DNA from: Pseudomonadota bacterium
GTDB taxonomy: Bacteria > Pseudomonadota > Alphaproteobacteria > Rhizobiales > Hyphomicrobiaceae
Direction: 5' to 3'
Assembly (NCBI GenBank): GCA_023410905.1
Contig: JAEYPL010000173.1
Location: 4,915 to 68,914 of the forward strand
Length of the DNA stretch: 64,000 nucleotides
Part shown: positions 9,158 to 18,330 of the stretch, in pieces
Position numbering within the stretch: position 1 is the stretch's first letter
Layout: every line of letters begins with the position of its first letter
Made by a program: the position numbers and the translations under genes
The notes under the pieces: model-generated
The model's input: only the letters and a program-made list of their open reading frames with translations
Databases searched by the model: none
Told to the model about the DNA's origin: nothing

Positions 9158-10369
9158 CTACCTCAGAACCCAGCCGAACGCCATGTGCACGAGTGTGTCA
9201 AGGCCACGCCGCATGGTGCCGGCTGCCGGTACATCCTCACCCGCCGCGAGCGGCACCTCGTTGACCGTCTGCGAAGCCGTGGTCACGCGCAACTTGGCGA
9301 TCACGTCACCTTTCTTGATCGGCGCCTTGAGAGGGCTCTTGTAGATGATCTGGGCTGAAAGGCGTTGGCCGGCCTGCGCTTTGGGCAACAGCACGGTGAT
9401 CGCGTTGACCCCGACGAGCGGCACATACATGCGGTCCCCGCCCCATACGCGCGCGCGGCCGACGGCTTCCTCGGCATCGAACAACTTGAAATCGGCAAAG
9501 CCCTTGAAGCCCCATTCGAGGAGGCGAACGGCTTCGTTGCGGCGCGCCTGGGCGTCCTCCATGCCGTTGATCACGAGGATCACACGCCGTTCGCCCTGCT
9601 TCGCCGAAGCGACGATGCCGTAGCCAGCTTCCTTGATGTAACCGGTCTTGAGGCCGTCCACGCCGAGGTCGAGGCCGAGCAACGGATTGCGATTGAAGAA
9701 GCGGTGCTTGCGATAGCGGTACTCGCGCTCGGCGAAGAGCCCGTAGTGCTCCGGATAATCCTGAATGAGATGGCGCGCGAGTATAGCCAGATCGCGCGCC
9801 GTCATCAGGTGATCGGGATCGTGCAAGCCGGTGGCATTGCGGAACGTCGATTTGGTGAGCCCGAGCCGGCGCGCCTCATCGGTCATCATCTTCGCGAAAC
9901 CGGCCTCGGTGCCGGCCATCGCCTCGGCAACGGCAATGGAGACGTCGTTACCCGATTGGATGATGATACCCTTCAGTATCTCTGCCAGCGGTTCGCGCGT
10001 GTTGATCGGCACGAACATCGCCGAGGTGCCCGACGGGGCGCCGCCCGTGCGCCACGCATTTTCGCTGACGAGAATTTCGTCCTCGAGCTTGATGCGGCCT
10101 TCCTTGAGTGCGCGAAAGATGACGGCAAGCGTCATCAGCTTGCTCATGCTCGCAGGCGGTGCGAGTTCGTCCGCGTTGTGCTGGAAGAGCACGGCACCCG
10201 TATTGGCATCCAGCAGGATGGCCTGCTTGGCGCGGGTTGTCATTTCGGCCGGCGGCGAGGCCTGCGCGAACGCAGTGCCGGCCATCATGACCGTTCCCAG
10301 GATCAGCATCGAAAACGCGGCGACGGATTGCCGAAAGCTGAGCCCGGAGATCCCGAAGATTGCCTTCAT
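9158..10369 (-). CDS. dacC: D-alanyl-D-alanine carboxypeptidase (PBP5/6 class)
   Basis: This 403-residue serine peptidase trims the terminal D-alanine from peptidoglycan pentapeptides in the periplasm. A signal peptide precedes the mature start around AQASPPAEM. All three penicillin-binding motifs are present: SxxK as SMSK (74-77), SGN (139-141) and KTG (241-243). A C-terminal PBP5-type beta domain follows (PIKKGDVIAKLRV), ending in a possible amphipathic anchor (MAFGWVLR). The gene leads the tmk-holB-metG string. A good sigma70-like promoter with a palindrome across the -35 lies 30-80 bases upstream. Confidence 0.9.
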   Translation of the reverse strand: MKAIFGISGLSFRQSVAAFSMLILGTVMMAGTAFAQASPPAEMTTRAKQAILLDANTGAVLFQHNADELAPPASMSKLMTLAVIFRALKEGRIKLEDEILVSENAWRTGGAPSGTSAMFVPINTREPLAEILKGIIIQSGNDVSIAVAEAMAGTEAGFAKMMTDEARRLGLTKSTFRNATGLHDPDHLMTARDLAILARHLIQDYPEHYGLFAEREYRYRKHRFFNRNPLLGLDLGVDGLKTGYIKEAGYGIVASAKQGERRVILVINGMEDAQARRNEAVRLLEWGFKGFADFKLFDAEEAVGRARVWGGDRMYVPLVGVNAITVLLPKAQAGQRLSAQIIYKSPLKAPIKKGDVIAKLRVTTASQTVNEVPLAAGEDVPAAGTMRRGLDTLVHMAFGWVLR

Positions 10370-10404
10370 ATCTCCATCCCGACGAGGGCTGTGCTGTCGA
10401 ATCG

Positions 10405-10446
10405 ACTATCGCGATTTCAGTGCCGCCAAGTCAACCTTTCAAGGTT
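10405..10446 (-). promoter_or_regulatory. Promoter of dac with a 14-bp palindrome across the -35
   Basis: On the minus strand TTGACT (10434-10429) is followed after 18 bases by GATAGT (10410-10405), matching sigma70 boxes at five of six and four of six positions. Transcription would begin near 10398, about 30 bases before the dac ATG. A perfect palindrome AACCTTTCAAGGTT (10433-10446) overlaps the 5' end of the -35 box, the typical place for a repressor operator. It lies just beyond the 3' end of the aminotransferase gene, so it is unlikely to serve that gene. The promoter is predicted by eye only. Confidence 0.45.
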
Positions 10447-10478
10447 CAGTTACCGCATCCGAACACGGCAAGTTCAAG

Positions 10479-11675
10479 TCAGCTCGACGGGAATGGCTTC
10501 GCGGTCTCGGCGAGATACTGCATTGCGACAGCAACACCGCCGGCCTTGTGCGGCACCTTGGCGAGGCCGAGCGCCATCTCCACGCCAGCCAGCGTGCCGA
10601 TCAGCGTCAGATCGTTGATGTCGCCGAGATGACCAATGCGGAAGACCTTCCCCGCGACCTTCGACAGACCCGTTCCGAGCGAAATGTCGAAGTGGTCGAG
10701 CGCGACTTTGCGGAATGTATCGGCATTGTGTCCATCCGGCATGACGACGGCCGTCAGCACCGGCGAGAAGTGCCGCTCGTCGAGAATGAGGTTCTCGAGG
10801 CCCCAAGCTGCGACCGCGCGCCGGGTCGCTTCGCCGTGACGAATGTGCCGCGCGAAGACGTTGTCGAGACCTTCCTCGTTCAGCATGTCGATAGCTTCGG
10901 CAAGGCCGTAGAGCAGGTTGGTCGCAGGGGTATACGGGAAATAGCCGTTCTTGTTGTGGGGGAGCATTTCCTCCCAGGACCAGAAGAGCTTGGGTGTTTT
11001 CGAAGCCTTGGCGGCGGCGAGTGCCTTGTCCGAAACGGCATTGAAGGAAATGCCGGGCGGCAGCATGAGGCCCTTCTGCGAGCCCGAGACCGTGACATCG
11101 ACACCCCAATCGTCATGCCGGTAGTCCGCGGAGGCGAGGCCCGAGATCGTGTCGACCATAAGCAGTGCGGGATGGCCCGCGGCGTCGATGGCCTTGCGCA
11201 CTTCGTCGATGCGCGAGGTGGCGCCGGTCGAGGTCTCGTTGTGGACGACGCAGACGGCCTTGATCTCGTGCGCTTTGTCCTCTTTGAGGCGCTTCTCGAT
11301 GCGGTTCGCATCGACGCCTGCGCGCCAGTCGGTCTCGATGAATTCGGGAACGACGCCGAGCTTCAGCGCCATATTCTTCCACAGCGTCGCGAAGTGACCG
11401 GTCTCGTACATGAGCACCTTGTCGCCGGGCGAAAGCACGTTGACGAGCGCCGCCTCCCACGCGCCCGTGCCTGACGCCGGGAAAATGATGACCGGTCCCT
11501 TGGTCTTGAAGATGCCCTTGACGCCATCGAGGACGCGCCGGCCGAGCTTCTGGAACTCCGGCCCGCGATGATCCATGACCGGCATGTCCATGGCGCGCAG
11601 AATGCGGTCAGGCACGGGCGAGGGCCCGGGGATCTGCAGAAAATGGCGACCGGCGCGACGCGGCTCGTTGGACAT
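10479..11675 (-). CDS. sgaA: Serine-glyoxylate/alanine-glyoxylate aminotransferase
   Basis: This 398-residue class V PLP-dependent aminotransferase transfers the amino group of serine (or alanine) to glyoxylate, giving hydroxypyruvate and glycine. The N-terminus carries FLQIPGPSPVPDRIL, typical of this branch. The PLP lysine is K201 in VSGSQKGLMLPPG and the aspartate that holds the cofactor lies in LMVDTISGLASAD. I used the ATG at 11675; an in-frame start at 11720 would add 15 atypical residues across an inverted repeat. In methylotrophic relatives this enzyme serves the serine cycle, but no other serine-cycle gene is visible here. It is divergent from the flavoprotein gene. Confidence 0.87.
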   Translation of the reverse strand: MSNEPRRAGRHFLQIPGPSPVPDRILRAMDMPVMDHRGPEFQKLGRRVLDGVKGIFKTKGPVIIFPASGTGAWEAALVNVLSPGDKVLMYETGHFATLWKNMALKLGVVPEFIETDWRAGVDANRIEKRLKEDKAHEIKAVCVVHNETSTGATSRIDEVRKAIDAAGHPALLMVDTISGLASADYRHDDWGVDVTVSGSQKGLMLPPGISFNAVSDKALAAAKASKTPKLFWSWEEMLPHNKNGYFPYTPATNLLYGLAEAIDMLNEEGLDNVFARHIRHGEATRRAVAAWGLENLILDERHFSPVLTAVVMPDGHNADTFRKVALDHFDISLGTGLSKVAGKVFRIGHLGDINDLTLIGTLAGVEMALGLAKVPHKAGGVAVAMQYLAETAKPFPSS

Positions 11676-11697
11676 CCGACGATTTCTCCCGTTTTGC

Positions 11698-11717
11698 ACC
11701 TGCGCACAAAAGCAGGT
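11698..11717. promoter_or_regulatory. Inverted repeat in the aminotransferase/flavoprotein divergent region
   Basis: ACCTGC (11698-11703) and GCAGGT (11712-11717) form a perfect 6-bp inverted repeat with an 8-base spacer. It lies 22 bases before the aminotransferase ATG and about 120 bases before the divergent flavoprotein start, where a regulator could affect either gene. I could not identify convincing -35/-10 boxes around it. Confidence 0.3.
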
Positions 11718-11837
11718 CATTGTTTGCGGCCTTGTGTACCGTATGCCAAGCAGTAGAAGCTACGAAGAAAAGTCGTCGGGCGGAAGGGGCAGCGGTTCGG
11801 GTAGCATTCGGGCCATGTCATTGCCGCGCACTTCCGC

Positions 11838-14834
11838 ATGGGCAGATCCGCCATGAACCAGCACGTCCCCGCCAACCGCGCCCTCGCGGACCGGCTCAGT
11901 CGCGAGATCGAAGGGGAGGTCCTGTTCGACCGCTTTTCCCGCGGGCGCTATGCAACCGACGCCTCGATATATCAGATCGAGCCCCTTGGCGTCGTCGTCC
12001 CGAAGACAATCCAGGATGTGCGCATCGCGGCCGAGATTGCCCGCGAGATGGACGTGCCGCTTCTCCCGCGCGGCGGGGCGACCTCGCAGTCCGGGCAGAC
12101 GGTCGGCCGGGCGCTGGTGGTGGACTTCGCCAAAAACTTGACGCGGGTGCTGGAGGTCGATCGCGAGGCGGGTACGTGCCTCGTCGAGCCGGGCATCGCA
12201 CTCGATGAGCTGAACCGACAGATCAAGGCGACGGGTCTCGTCTTCCCGGTGGACGTTTCGACGTCGGCGCGTGCCACGATCGGTGGCATGACGGGCAACA
12301 ACTCTTGCGGCACGCGCTCAATCCGTTACGGCATCATGCGCGACAATGTGCTGGAGATCGACGCGCTGTTGCCTGATGGAACGTCCGCGCGCTTCGGCGA
12401 GATCGACGCCACGACTTTCGACAAGTTGACCGGCAGTTTCGGCGCGCTCGCCCGCGATCTGCTGAAGCTCGGGGCACGCGAGGCCGATCACATTCGCGGC
12501 GCCTTCCCTGGCGTCTCGCGCCGTGTCGGCGGTTATCTCATTGACGCGCTGCTGCCGCGGAATGCGCCGATCAATCTCGCGACGCTGCTCTGTGGATCGG
12601 AAGGCACCCTCGCGCTGAGCGAGCGCGTGAAGCTCAAGCTCTGGCAGCAGCCGAAGAACAAGGCGCTCGGTATCTGCCACTTCCCGACCTTCCGCGCGGC
12701 GATGGAAGCGCCGCAGCACATCGTGAAGCTCGGACCCGTGGCCGTCGAGGTCGTCGATCGCACGCTGATCGAGCTCGCGCGCGACATCGATATGTTCCGC
12801 CCCGTGATGGACGCGCATGTGCGCGGCAAGCCCGATGCGCTGCTGCTCGTCGAGTTCGCGGAGGACGATCAGGCCGAGAACCTGCGCCGCCTCGAGCGGC
12901 TCGATGAACTCATGGGCGATCTCGGCTTTCCGGGCGCCGTCGTGAAGATCTCGAACCCCGCTGAGCAGGCCGCGGTGTGGAGTGTGCGCGCGGCAGGCCT
13001 CAACATCATGATGAGCATGAAGACGGAGGGAAAGCCCGTCTCCTTCATCGAGGATTGTGCCGTTCCGCTCGAACATCTCGCCGATTACACGGAACGGCTG
13101 ACGGCCGTTTTCGAGAAGCACGGCACGAAGGGTACGTGGTACGCGCACGCCTCGGTCGGCTGTCTGCATGTGCGGCCCGTGCTGAATCTGAAGCTCGAAA
13201 AAGACGCCGCCACCATGCGGGCGATTGCCGAAGAGGCGTTCGCCATGGTGAAGGAATACAAGGGCGCGCATTCGGGCGAGCACGGCGACGGGCTCGTGCG
13301 TTCCGAATTCCACGAGATGATGTACGGCCGCAAGACCGTCGAGATTTTCGAGGAGGTCAAGGATCGCTTCGATCCGGCGGGGATCATGAATCCCGGCAAG
13401 ATCGTGCGTGCGCCGCGCATGAACGATCGCTCGCTCTTCCGCTACAAGCCGGACTATGCGGTCGCGGATTTCCAGCCGGTGCTGGATTGGTCGGCGTGGC
13501 CGGGGGCTGGCGGCGGTTTCCAGGGTGCCGTCGAGATGTGCAACAACAACGGCGAATGCCGCAAGCTCGCGGGCGCCGTCATGTGTCCGAGCTATCGCGT
13601 CACCATGGAGGAGCAGCACGTCACGCGCGGGCGCGCGAATACGCTGCGACTCGCGATCTCCGGTCAGCTCGGCCCGGGCGCCTTCACCAGCGACGAGATG
13701 ATGGACACGCTGAAGCTCTGCGTGTCCTGCAAGGGCTGCCGACGCGAGTGTCCGACCGGCGTCGACATGGCGCGCATGAAGATCGAAGTGCTGGCCGCGC
13801 GCTTCAAGCAGCACGGTCTTTCGCTGCATGATCGTCTGGTTGCCTACTTGCCGCGTTACGCGGGAATGGCGTCGAAGTTCGGCTTTCTGCTCAATCTTCG
13901 CGAGGTCATTCCGGGTGCCGCGCGTTTCGGCCAATGGCTCGCGGGCTTCTCGGCAAAGCGGCCGCTGCCGCGCTGGCGTCGCGATATCTTCCGGCAGGAT
14001 GCGCCTGTCGGTCCCGCTGATGGCCGCGAGGTGGTGCTGTTCGCGGACACATTCAACACCTACTTCGAGCCGGACAATCTGCGTGATGCCGCAGCCGTTC
14101 TTTCGCGTCTTGGCTATCGCGTGATCGTCCCGCTGCCCGATGATGGTCCGAAATTTCACTACGCCTCCGTGCTCTTGATGGGAAGTGCGAAACCGCGTCC
14201 GCTCTGTTGTGGCCGCACGTTCCTCGCTGCCGGTCTCGTCGATGAAGCGAAGAAGGAGGCGCGGCGCCTGATCAAAGTGCTCCTTCCTTTCGCGCAGCGC
14301 GGCGTGCCGATCGTGGGGCTCGAGCCATCGTGTCTCTTCACGCTCAAAGATGAAATGCTGGGCATGGGGCTCGGCGCCGAGGCTGCTGCAATAAGTGAGC
14401 AGGCGCGTCTGTTCGAAACGTTCTTCGCGGAGGAAACCGCAGCGGGTCGCATCAGCGGGCCCATCGCGAAATCCGATGCCAGCATCCTCCTGCACGGGCA
14501 CTGCCACCAGAAGTCTTTCGGCGCCTTTGGCGATGTCGGTAAGGTGCTCAAGCTTGTCGATGGCCTCAAAGTGGAGACGGTCGAGTCGAGCTGCTGCGGC
14601 ATGGCGGGTGCCTTCGGTTATCGTGCCGATACGTACGAAACCTCCATGGCCATGGGTGAGCTGTCGCTGCTGCCGGCCGTGCGCAAGGCTGCCAGAGAAA
14701 CCACCATCGCCGCCGACGGATTCTCCTGTCGTCACCAGATTCATGACGGCACGGGCCGGTCCGCCCGTCACGTCGCCCGCATTCTCGCCGAGGCCATGCG
14801 TACCTCGGAAACGCCAACGGAGACCCGCCGATGA
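11838..14834 (+). CDS. FAD-linked oxidase/Fe-S fusion, D-2-hydroxyglutarate dehydrogenase-like (YdiJ family)
   Basis: The 998-residue protein joins an N-terminal FAD-binding oxidase domain (FAD loop LLPRGGATSQSGQTVG near residue 74, HSGEHGDGLVRSEF near 475) to a C-terminal iron-sulfur half. The latter has CxxxxxC around 567, CVSCKGCRRECP near 627 and a CCG motif (SSCCGMAGAFGY) near 918. This architecture and length match YdiJ, a D-2-hydroxyglutarate dehydrogenase, and the GlcD/GlcF type of 2-hydroxyacid dehydrogenases. D-2-hydroxyglutarate is a by-product of SerA in serine synthesis, which fits the divergent serine aminotransferase, but D-lactate or glycolate remain possible. A second ATG at 11853 is an equally good start. 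The stop overlaps the amidase start by four bases. Confidence 0.82.
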   Translation: MGRSAMNQHVPANRALADRLSREIEGEVLFDRFSRGRYATDASIYQIEPLGVVVPKTIQDVRIAAEIAREMDVPLLPRGGATSQSGQTVGRALVVDFAKNLTRVLEVDREAGTCLVEPGIALDELNRQIKATGLVFPVDVSTSARATIGGMTGNNSCGTRSIRYGIMRDNVLEIDALLPDGTSARFGEIDATTFDKLTGSFGALARDLLKLGAREADHIRGAFPGVSRRVGGYLIDALLPRNAPINLATLLCGSEGTLALSERVKLKLWQQPKNKALGICHFPTFRAAMEAPQHIVKLGPVAVEVVDRTLIELARDIDMFRPVMDAHVRGKPDALLLVEFAEDDQAENLRRLERLDELMGDLGFPGAVVKISNPAEQAAVWSVRAAGLNIMMSMKTEGKPVSFIEDCAVPLEHLADYTERLTAVFEKHGTKGTWYAHASVGCLHVRPVLNLKLEKDAATMRAIAEEAFAMVKEYKGAHSGEHGDGLVRSEFHEMMYGRKTVEIFEEVKDRFDPAGIMNPGKIVRAPRMNDRSLFRYKPDYAVADFQPVLDWSAWPGAGGGFQGAVEMCNNNGECRKLAGAVMCPSYRVTMEEQHVTRGRANTLRLAISGQLGPGAFTSDEMMDTLKLCVSCKGCRRECPTGVDMARMKIEVLAARFKQHGLSLHDRLVAYLPRYAGMASKFGFLLNLREVIPGAARFGQWLAGFSAKRPLPRWRRDIFRQDAPVGPADGREVVLFADTFNTYFEPDNLRDAAAVLSRLGYRVIVPLPDDGPKFHYASVLLMGSAKPRPLCCGRTFLAAGLVDEAKKEARRLIKVLLPFAQRGVPIVGLEPSCLFTLKDEMLGMGLGAEAAAISEQARLFETFFAEETAAGRISGPIAKSDASILLHGHCHQKSFGAFGDVGKVLKLVDGLKVETVESSCCGMAGAFGYRADTYETSMAMGELSLLPAVRKAARETTIAADGFSCRHQIHDGTGRSARHVARILAEAMRTSETPTETRR

Positions 14835-16162
14835 CCAAACTCGCAGACCTCACTGCCGCCGAGGCATCCGCCCGCATGAAGGCCGGCGAGCTGACCGCAC
14901 TCGCCTACGCCGATGCTTTCATCGAACGCGTGGCCGAGCATGAGGCCGATGTGCAGGCCTGGGTGCATCTCGATCCCGAGCGCGTGCGCGCTGAAGCCCG
15001 CGCAGCCGACGAGCGGCGCCGCGATGGCCTTGCGGCTGGGCCGCTCAACGGCATTCCAGTGGGCATCAAGGACATTATCGCCACGGCGGACATACCCACG
15101 CAGAACGGCTGTGCCTATTTCAAGGATCATCAGCCCGAGCACGATGCGGGCTGCATCGCACAGCTTCGCGGTGCGGGCGCCATCATCATGGGGAAGACAG
15201 TCACGACGGAACTTGCGACGCACGTCCCGAACAAGACGCGCAATCCGCATAATCTGGAGCACACGCCCGGTGGTTCGTCCTCGGGATCAGCGGCGGCTGT
15301 CGCCTGCGGAATGGTGCCGCTCGCGCTCGGCACGCAGACGGGCGGCTCGGTGATCCGACCCGCATCGTTCTGCGGCATCTATGGCATCAAGCCGACCATC
15401 GGCCTCATTTCGCGCACCGGCGTGACCATGCAGTCGCACACGCTGGATACCGTCGGCGTTTACGGGCGCAGTCTCGAAGATCTCGCACTCGGCGTCGATG
15501 CCATGGGCGCCTATGACACCGCCGATGAGGTGAGCTACGCGCGTCCGCGCCCGAATTTGGCGAGTGCGCTTGCCGAAGGCGCGTCAGCGACGCCGACCCT
15601 TGCCTTCTTCCGCTCGCCGGCATGGGAGGTCGCCGAGCCTGCCGCGAAGGACGCCATCGAGCAGTTCGCGAAGGCGCTCGGCGATCGCGTCGTGGAGGTC
15701 GAGATGCCCGCGTTCGACGGCATTGTGCAGCACCACGCCAACGTAATGGCAGGCGAGCAGGCCTCCCACTACGGCCCGCTACTCAAGGCGTCGCCGGATG
15801 GCATTTCACCGAGCCTCGCGGAGCGCATCGGCCATGGCGAGACCGTTCGCGCGCGCGCCTACGTCGATGGGCTGCGCGCGCGTGATCGCGCGTATGCCGC
15901 CGTCGAGGATCTCCTCTCGCGGCATTCCGCGATCCTCACGCTTTCATCTCCCGGCCCCGCGCCCAAAGGCCTGCACTCCACCGGCAATGCCATCTTCAAC
16001 GGTATGTGGACACTGCTGGGTGTGCCCTGCATCACGCTGCCGCTGATGACGGTCGGCGGTCTCCCGTGCGGCGTGCAGCTCATCGGCTTGCGCCGCGACG
16101 AGGCGCGTCTTTTGCGTATTGCGCGTTCGGTGGAACAGCACGCGAAGCGCATCGCGGTGTGA
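14831..16162 (+). CDS. Amidase (amidase signature family)
   Basis: The 443-residue enzyme belongs to the amidase-signature family of Ser-cisSer-Lys hydrolases. The catalytic lysine is in GIPVGIKDIIATAD near residue 80. The glycine/serine-rich loop is PGGSSSGSAAAVACG near 155, with the nucleophile region TQTGGSVIRPASFCG near 175. Its ATG overlaps the flavoprotein stop (ATGA), so the two genes form an operon with coupled translation. GatA is unlikely because gatB and gatC are not adjacent. The amide substrate is unknown; the context suggests a small amide feeding the same 2-hydroxyacid or amino acid route, which is inference. Confidence 0.8.
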   Translation: MTKLADLTAAEASARMKAGELTALAYADAFIERVAEHEADVQAWVHLDPERVRAEARAADERRRDGLAAGPLNGIPVGIKDIIATADIPTQNGCAYFKDHQPEHDAGCIAQLRGAGAIIMGKTVTTELATHVPNKTRNPHNLEHTPGGSSSGSAAAVACGMVPLALGTQTGGSVIRPASFCGIYGIKPTIGLISRTGVTMQSHTLDTVGVYGRSLEDLALGVDAMGAYDTADEVSYARPRPNLASALAEGASATPTLAFFRSPAWEVAEPAAKDAIEQFAKALGDRVVEVEMPAFDGIVQHHANVMAGEQASHYGPLLKASPDGISPSLAERIGHGETVRARAYVDGLRARDRAYAAVEDLLSRHSAILTLSSPGPAPKGLHSTGNAIFNGMWTLLGVPCITLPLMTVGGLPCGVQLIGLRRDEARLLRIARSVEQHAKRIAV

Positions 16163-16168
16163 TCCGCC

Positions 16169-16930
16169 TCAGGGCTGCTCGCGCTTGTGATCGAGGAGCT
16201 CGGTTGCTAAGCGCGTGGCGCCTCGCAGCGGGACGAGCTGCGGCAGCCGCCGCGCAACAGCCCCGGTGCCGATGGGCGAACTCAGCTCCTTGCGCGCTTC
16301 GACGATGATCACGCCCGCAAAAGCCGGCCAGATCCGCGTACCGACGCGCTCGATGGCGAGCCCTGTTCGCCGCACGAAGGCGCGGTCGACAGGTGCCATG
16401 AAGAGGGCGCTGCTCCAGTCGACGGGCGAGAAAAGCGCTTCCTTGAGCGCGCGCCCGATCTGGCGTGAGCTATAGGGCTGGCCGTGTCCGAAGGGTGTCG
16501 TATCCATGCGCGCCCAGACGCCGCGCCGATTGGGTACGATGATCATGAGCCGGCCTTCGGGCTTCAGTACGCGCCAGAACTCACGCAGCAGCTTGCGCAC
16601 CTCGCCGCTGCCTTCGAGACAGTGCACGACGAGCAGGTTGTCGACGCTGGCGTCCGGCAGCGGCAGCATGTCGTCCTCATAGAGCGCGGTGCACACGCCG
16701 CCGCTCGACGGCCACATGATCGCGCCCTGCGTCGCCGGCATGAGAGCGCCGATGCGCCCGGCTTCGCTGCGGAACGAGCCGAGATAAGGCACGGCATAGC
16801 CGACTCCGATCAGCGTTGCTCCAGGAAGCCGCGGCCAACGCGCGCGAATGCGCTGCGAGAGAACCCTGCGAACCAGGGAGCCGAGCGGACGATCGTAGAA
16901 GTCGCGCAGTTCGAGAATATCGGGCTGCAT
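16169..16930 (-). CDS. Class I SAM-dependent methyltransferase
   Basis: The 253-residue cytoplasmic protein has a class I methyltransferase layout: an altered motif I (LIGVGYAVPYLGSF), the segment LPLPDASVDNLLVVHCLEGS around residue 95, and REFWRVLKPEGRLMIIVPNR, the post-IV region typical of ubiquinone/methylase-domain families. The substrate is not known. It converges on the amidase gene with a 6-base gap. Its start is 322 bases from the divergent rph gene. Confidence 0.75.
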   Translation of the reverse strand: MQPDILELRDFYDRPLGSLVRRVLSQRIRARWPRLPGATLIGVGYAVPYLGSFRSEAGRIGALMPATQGAIMWPSSGGVCTALYEDDMLPLPDASVDNLLVVHCLEGSGEVRKLLREFWRVLKPEGRLMIIVPNRRGVWARMDTTPFGHGQPYSSRQIGRALKEALFSPVDWSSALFMAPVDRAFVRRTGLAIERVGTRIWPAFAGVIIVEARKELSSPIGTGAVARRLPQLVPLRGATRLATELLDHKREQP

Positions 16931-17252
16931 CGCCTCGCGGTTATCCCTTTCAATCTCAGTGCGTGGCCACGTGCTGAGTGAGCGTCATCGGGTCTTTTCC
17001 CTCGCAGAGCCGGCGGACGGAAATTGCCCGCATCATAGCTGCGTGATCCCGACTGTGCAGGCCCTTATTGATCGGCGTGTGCACTGCACGATCCTCAGTT
17101 CCCGAAGTGTTTACGTGTGTGTCGTGCCCTCCAAGGTCCCGGCTGCGAATTGGTGAGTGCAATACGCTGTTGATCTGTCGGGGAGGGTTGCGTAGCTTGG
17201 CGCACTTTTCCGCGACAACTCGCATCCACAACTTGCCACCTTCAGGAGCCCC
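16931..17252. other. Intergenic region, methyltransferase/rph (no gene seen)
   Basis: This 322-base stretch separates two divergently transcribed genes and should hold both promoters. I found no coding frame with the codon pattern of the neighbours. A weak candidate for rph is TTGATC at 17171 followed after 17 bases by TAGCTT, a poor match. The rph ATG is preceded by a clear AGGAG ribosome-binding site at 17243-17247. Confidence 0.4.
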
Positions 17253-17966
17253 ATGCGCCCTTCCAAGCGAAAGCCCGATGAATTGAGGCGCGTCTCGATT
17301 GAGCGCGCGGTATCGGTGCACGCTGAAGGATCGTGCCTGATCAAGTTCGGTAACACACAGGTGCTCTGCATGGCGAGCCTCGAGGAGCGTGTGCCGCCCT
17401 GGCTCAAGGGGCAGGGGCGTGGCTGGGTGACGGCGGAGTACGGCATGCTGCCGCGCGCAACGCGCGAGCGCACGCGGCGCGAGGTGACGACGGGGCATCC
17501 CTCCGGTCGCACGCAGGAAATCCAGCGTCTCATCGGCCGCTCGCTGCGCGCCGTGATCGATCTGCCCAAGCTCGGCGAGAAGCAGATCTCCGTCGACTGT
17601 GACGTCATCCAGGCCGATGGCGGCACGCGCACGGCCGCGATCACCGGCGCCTGGGTGGCGCTGCACGATTGCATTGCCTGGATGCGCGCGCGCGACATGG
17701 TCAAGGACGGCGTACTGCGCGATCAGGTGGCGGCTGTTTCGGCAGGGCTTTATGCCGGCGCACCGGTGCTCGATCTCGATTATGCCGAGGACTCCGAAGC
17801 CGACGCGGATGCGAACTTCGTGATGACGGGCAATGGCGGCATCGTCGAAATTCAGGGGACGGCGGAGACGACGCCGTTCAACCAGGAAGCCTTCGATCAG
17901 CTCATGGTTTTGGCGCGCAAGGGCATCGGGGAGCTCATCTCGCTCCAAAAGCTGACCGTCGCCTGA
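17253..17966 (+). CDS. rph: Ribonuclease PH
   Basis: The 237-residue phosphorolytic exoribonuclease trims the 3' ends of tRNA precursors. The N-terminus MRPSKRKPDELRRVSIE is the family start. GRGWVTAEYGMLPRATRER and the phosphate-binding region SGRTQEIQRLIGRSLRA are diagnostic, and the C-terminus shows GIVEIQGTAETTPF. An AGGAG lies five bases before the ATG. The length is normal and no frameshift is present, unlike the defective rph of E. coli K-12. Confidence 0.96.
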   Translation: MRPSKRKPDELRRVSIERAVSVHAEGSCLIKFGNTQVLCMASLEERVPPWLKGQGRGWVTAEYGMLPRATRERTRREVTTGHPSGRTQEIQRLIGRSLRAVIDLPKLGEKQISVDCDVIQADGGTRTAAITGAWVALHDCIAWMRARDMVKDGVLRDQVAAVSAGLYAGAPVLDLDYAEDSEADADANFVMTGNGGIVEIQGTAETTPFNQEAFDQLMVLARKGIGELISLQKLTVA

Positions 17967-18008
17967 GCTGCGCATTCAAAGCAACAAACAAGACCCGGAG
18001 GAAGCACC

Positions 18009-18314
18009 ATGCTCGCCATCATCGTCCACTTCGAAGCCAAGGCAGACAAGATCGACGCGTTCAAGGAGGCGATCGTCGGCCATGCCACGCGATGCCTCGA
18101 GCGCGAGCCCGGGTGCCTGCAGTTCGATGTGGTCCAGGATCCCAAGAACCCCGCCAATTTCGCGGTCTACGAGATCTACAAGGATCAGGCCGCCGTCGAC
18201 GCCCATCGCGCGAGCCCGCACATGGCCGAGACGGGCAAGGTCATCCCGGATCTAGTCGCGAAGCGCGAGCTGCACCTGTTGAACTTCGTCGCCGGCGGCA
18301 AGCCGAAGCGCTGA
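18009..18314 (+). CDS. ABM-domain protein, putative quinol monooxygenase (YgiN-like)
   Basis: The 101-residue protein has the ferredoxin-like antibiotic biosynthesis monooxygenase fold, shown by HFEAKADKIDAFKEAI, the core EPGCLQFDVVQD, and FAVYEIYKDQAAVDAHRAS. Such proteins are small dimeric oxygenases or hydrolases of aromatic or quinone compounds, and many have no proven substrate. It follows rph by 42 bases with a good CCGGAGGAAG ribosome-binding region. Co-transcription with rph is possible, but a functional link is not evident. Confidence 0.8.
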   Translation: MLAIIVHFEAKADKIDAFKEAIVGHATRCLEREPGCLQFDVVQDPKNPANFAVYEIYKDQAAVDAHRASPHMAETGKVIPDLVAKRELHLLNFVAGGKPKR

Positions 18315-18330
18315 AGACTCAGGGCAGCAA

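Noticed and set aside
12318..14771. 817-codon open frame antisense to the FAD/Fe-S flavoprotein
   Set aside because: The sense strand has clear FAD, Fe-S and CCG motifs; the antisense product is His/Arg/Glu-rich with no motif and comes from GC-rich third positions.
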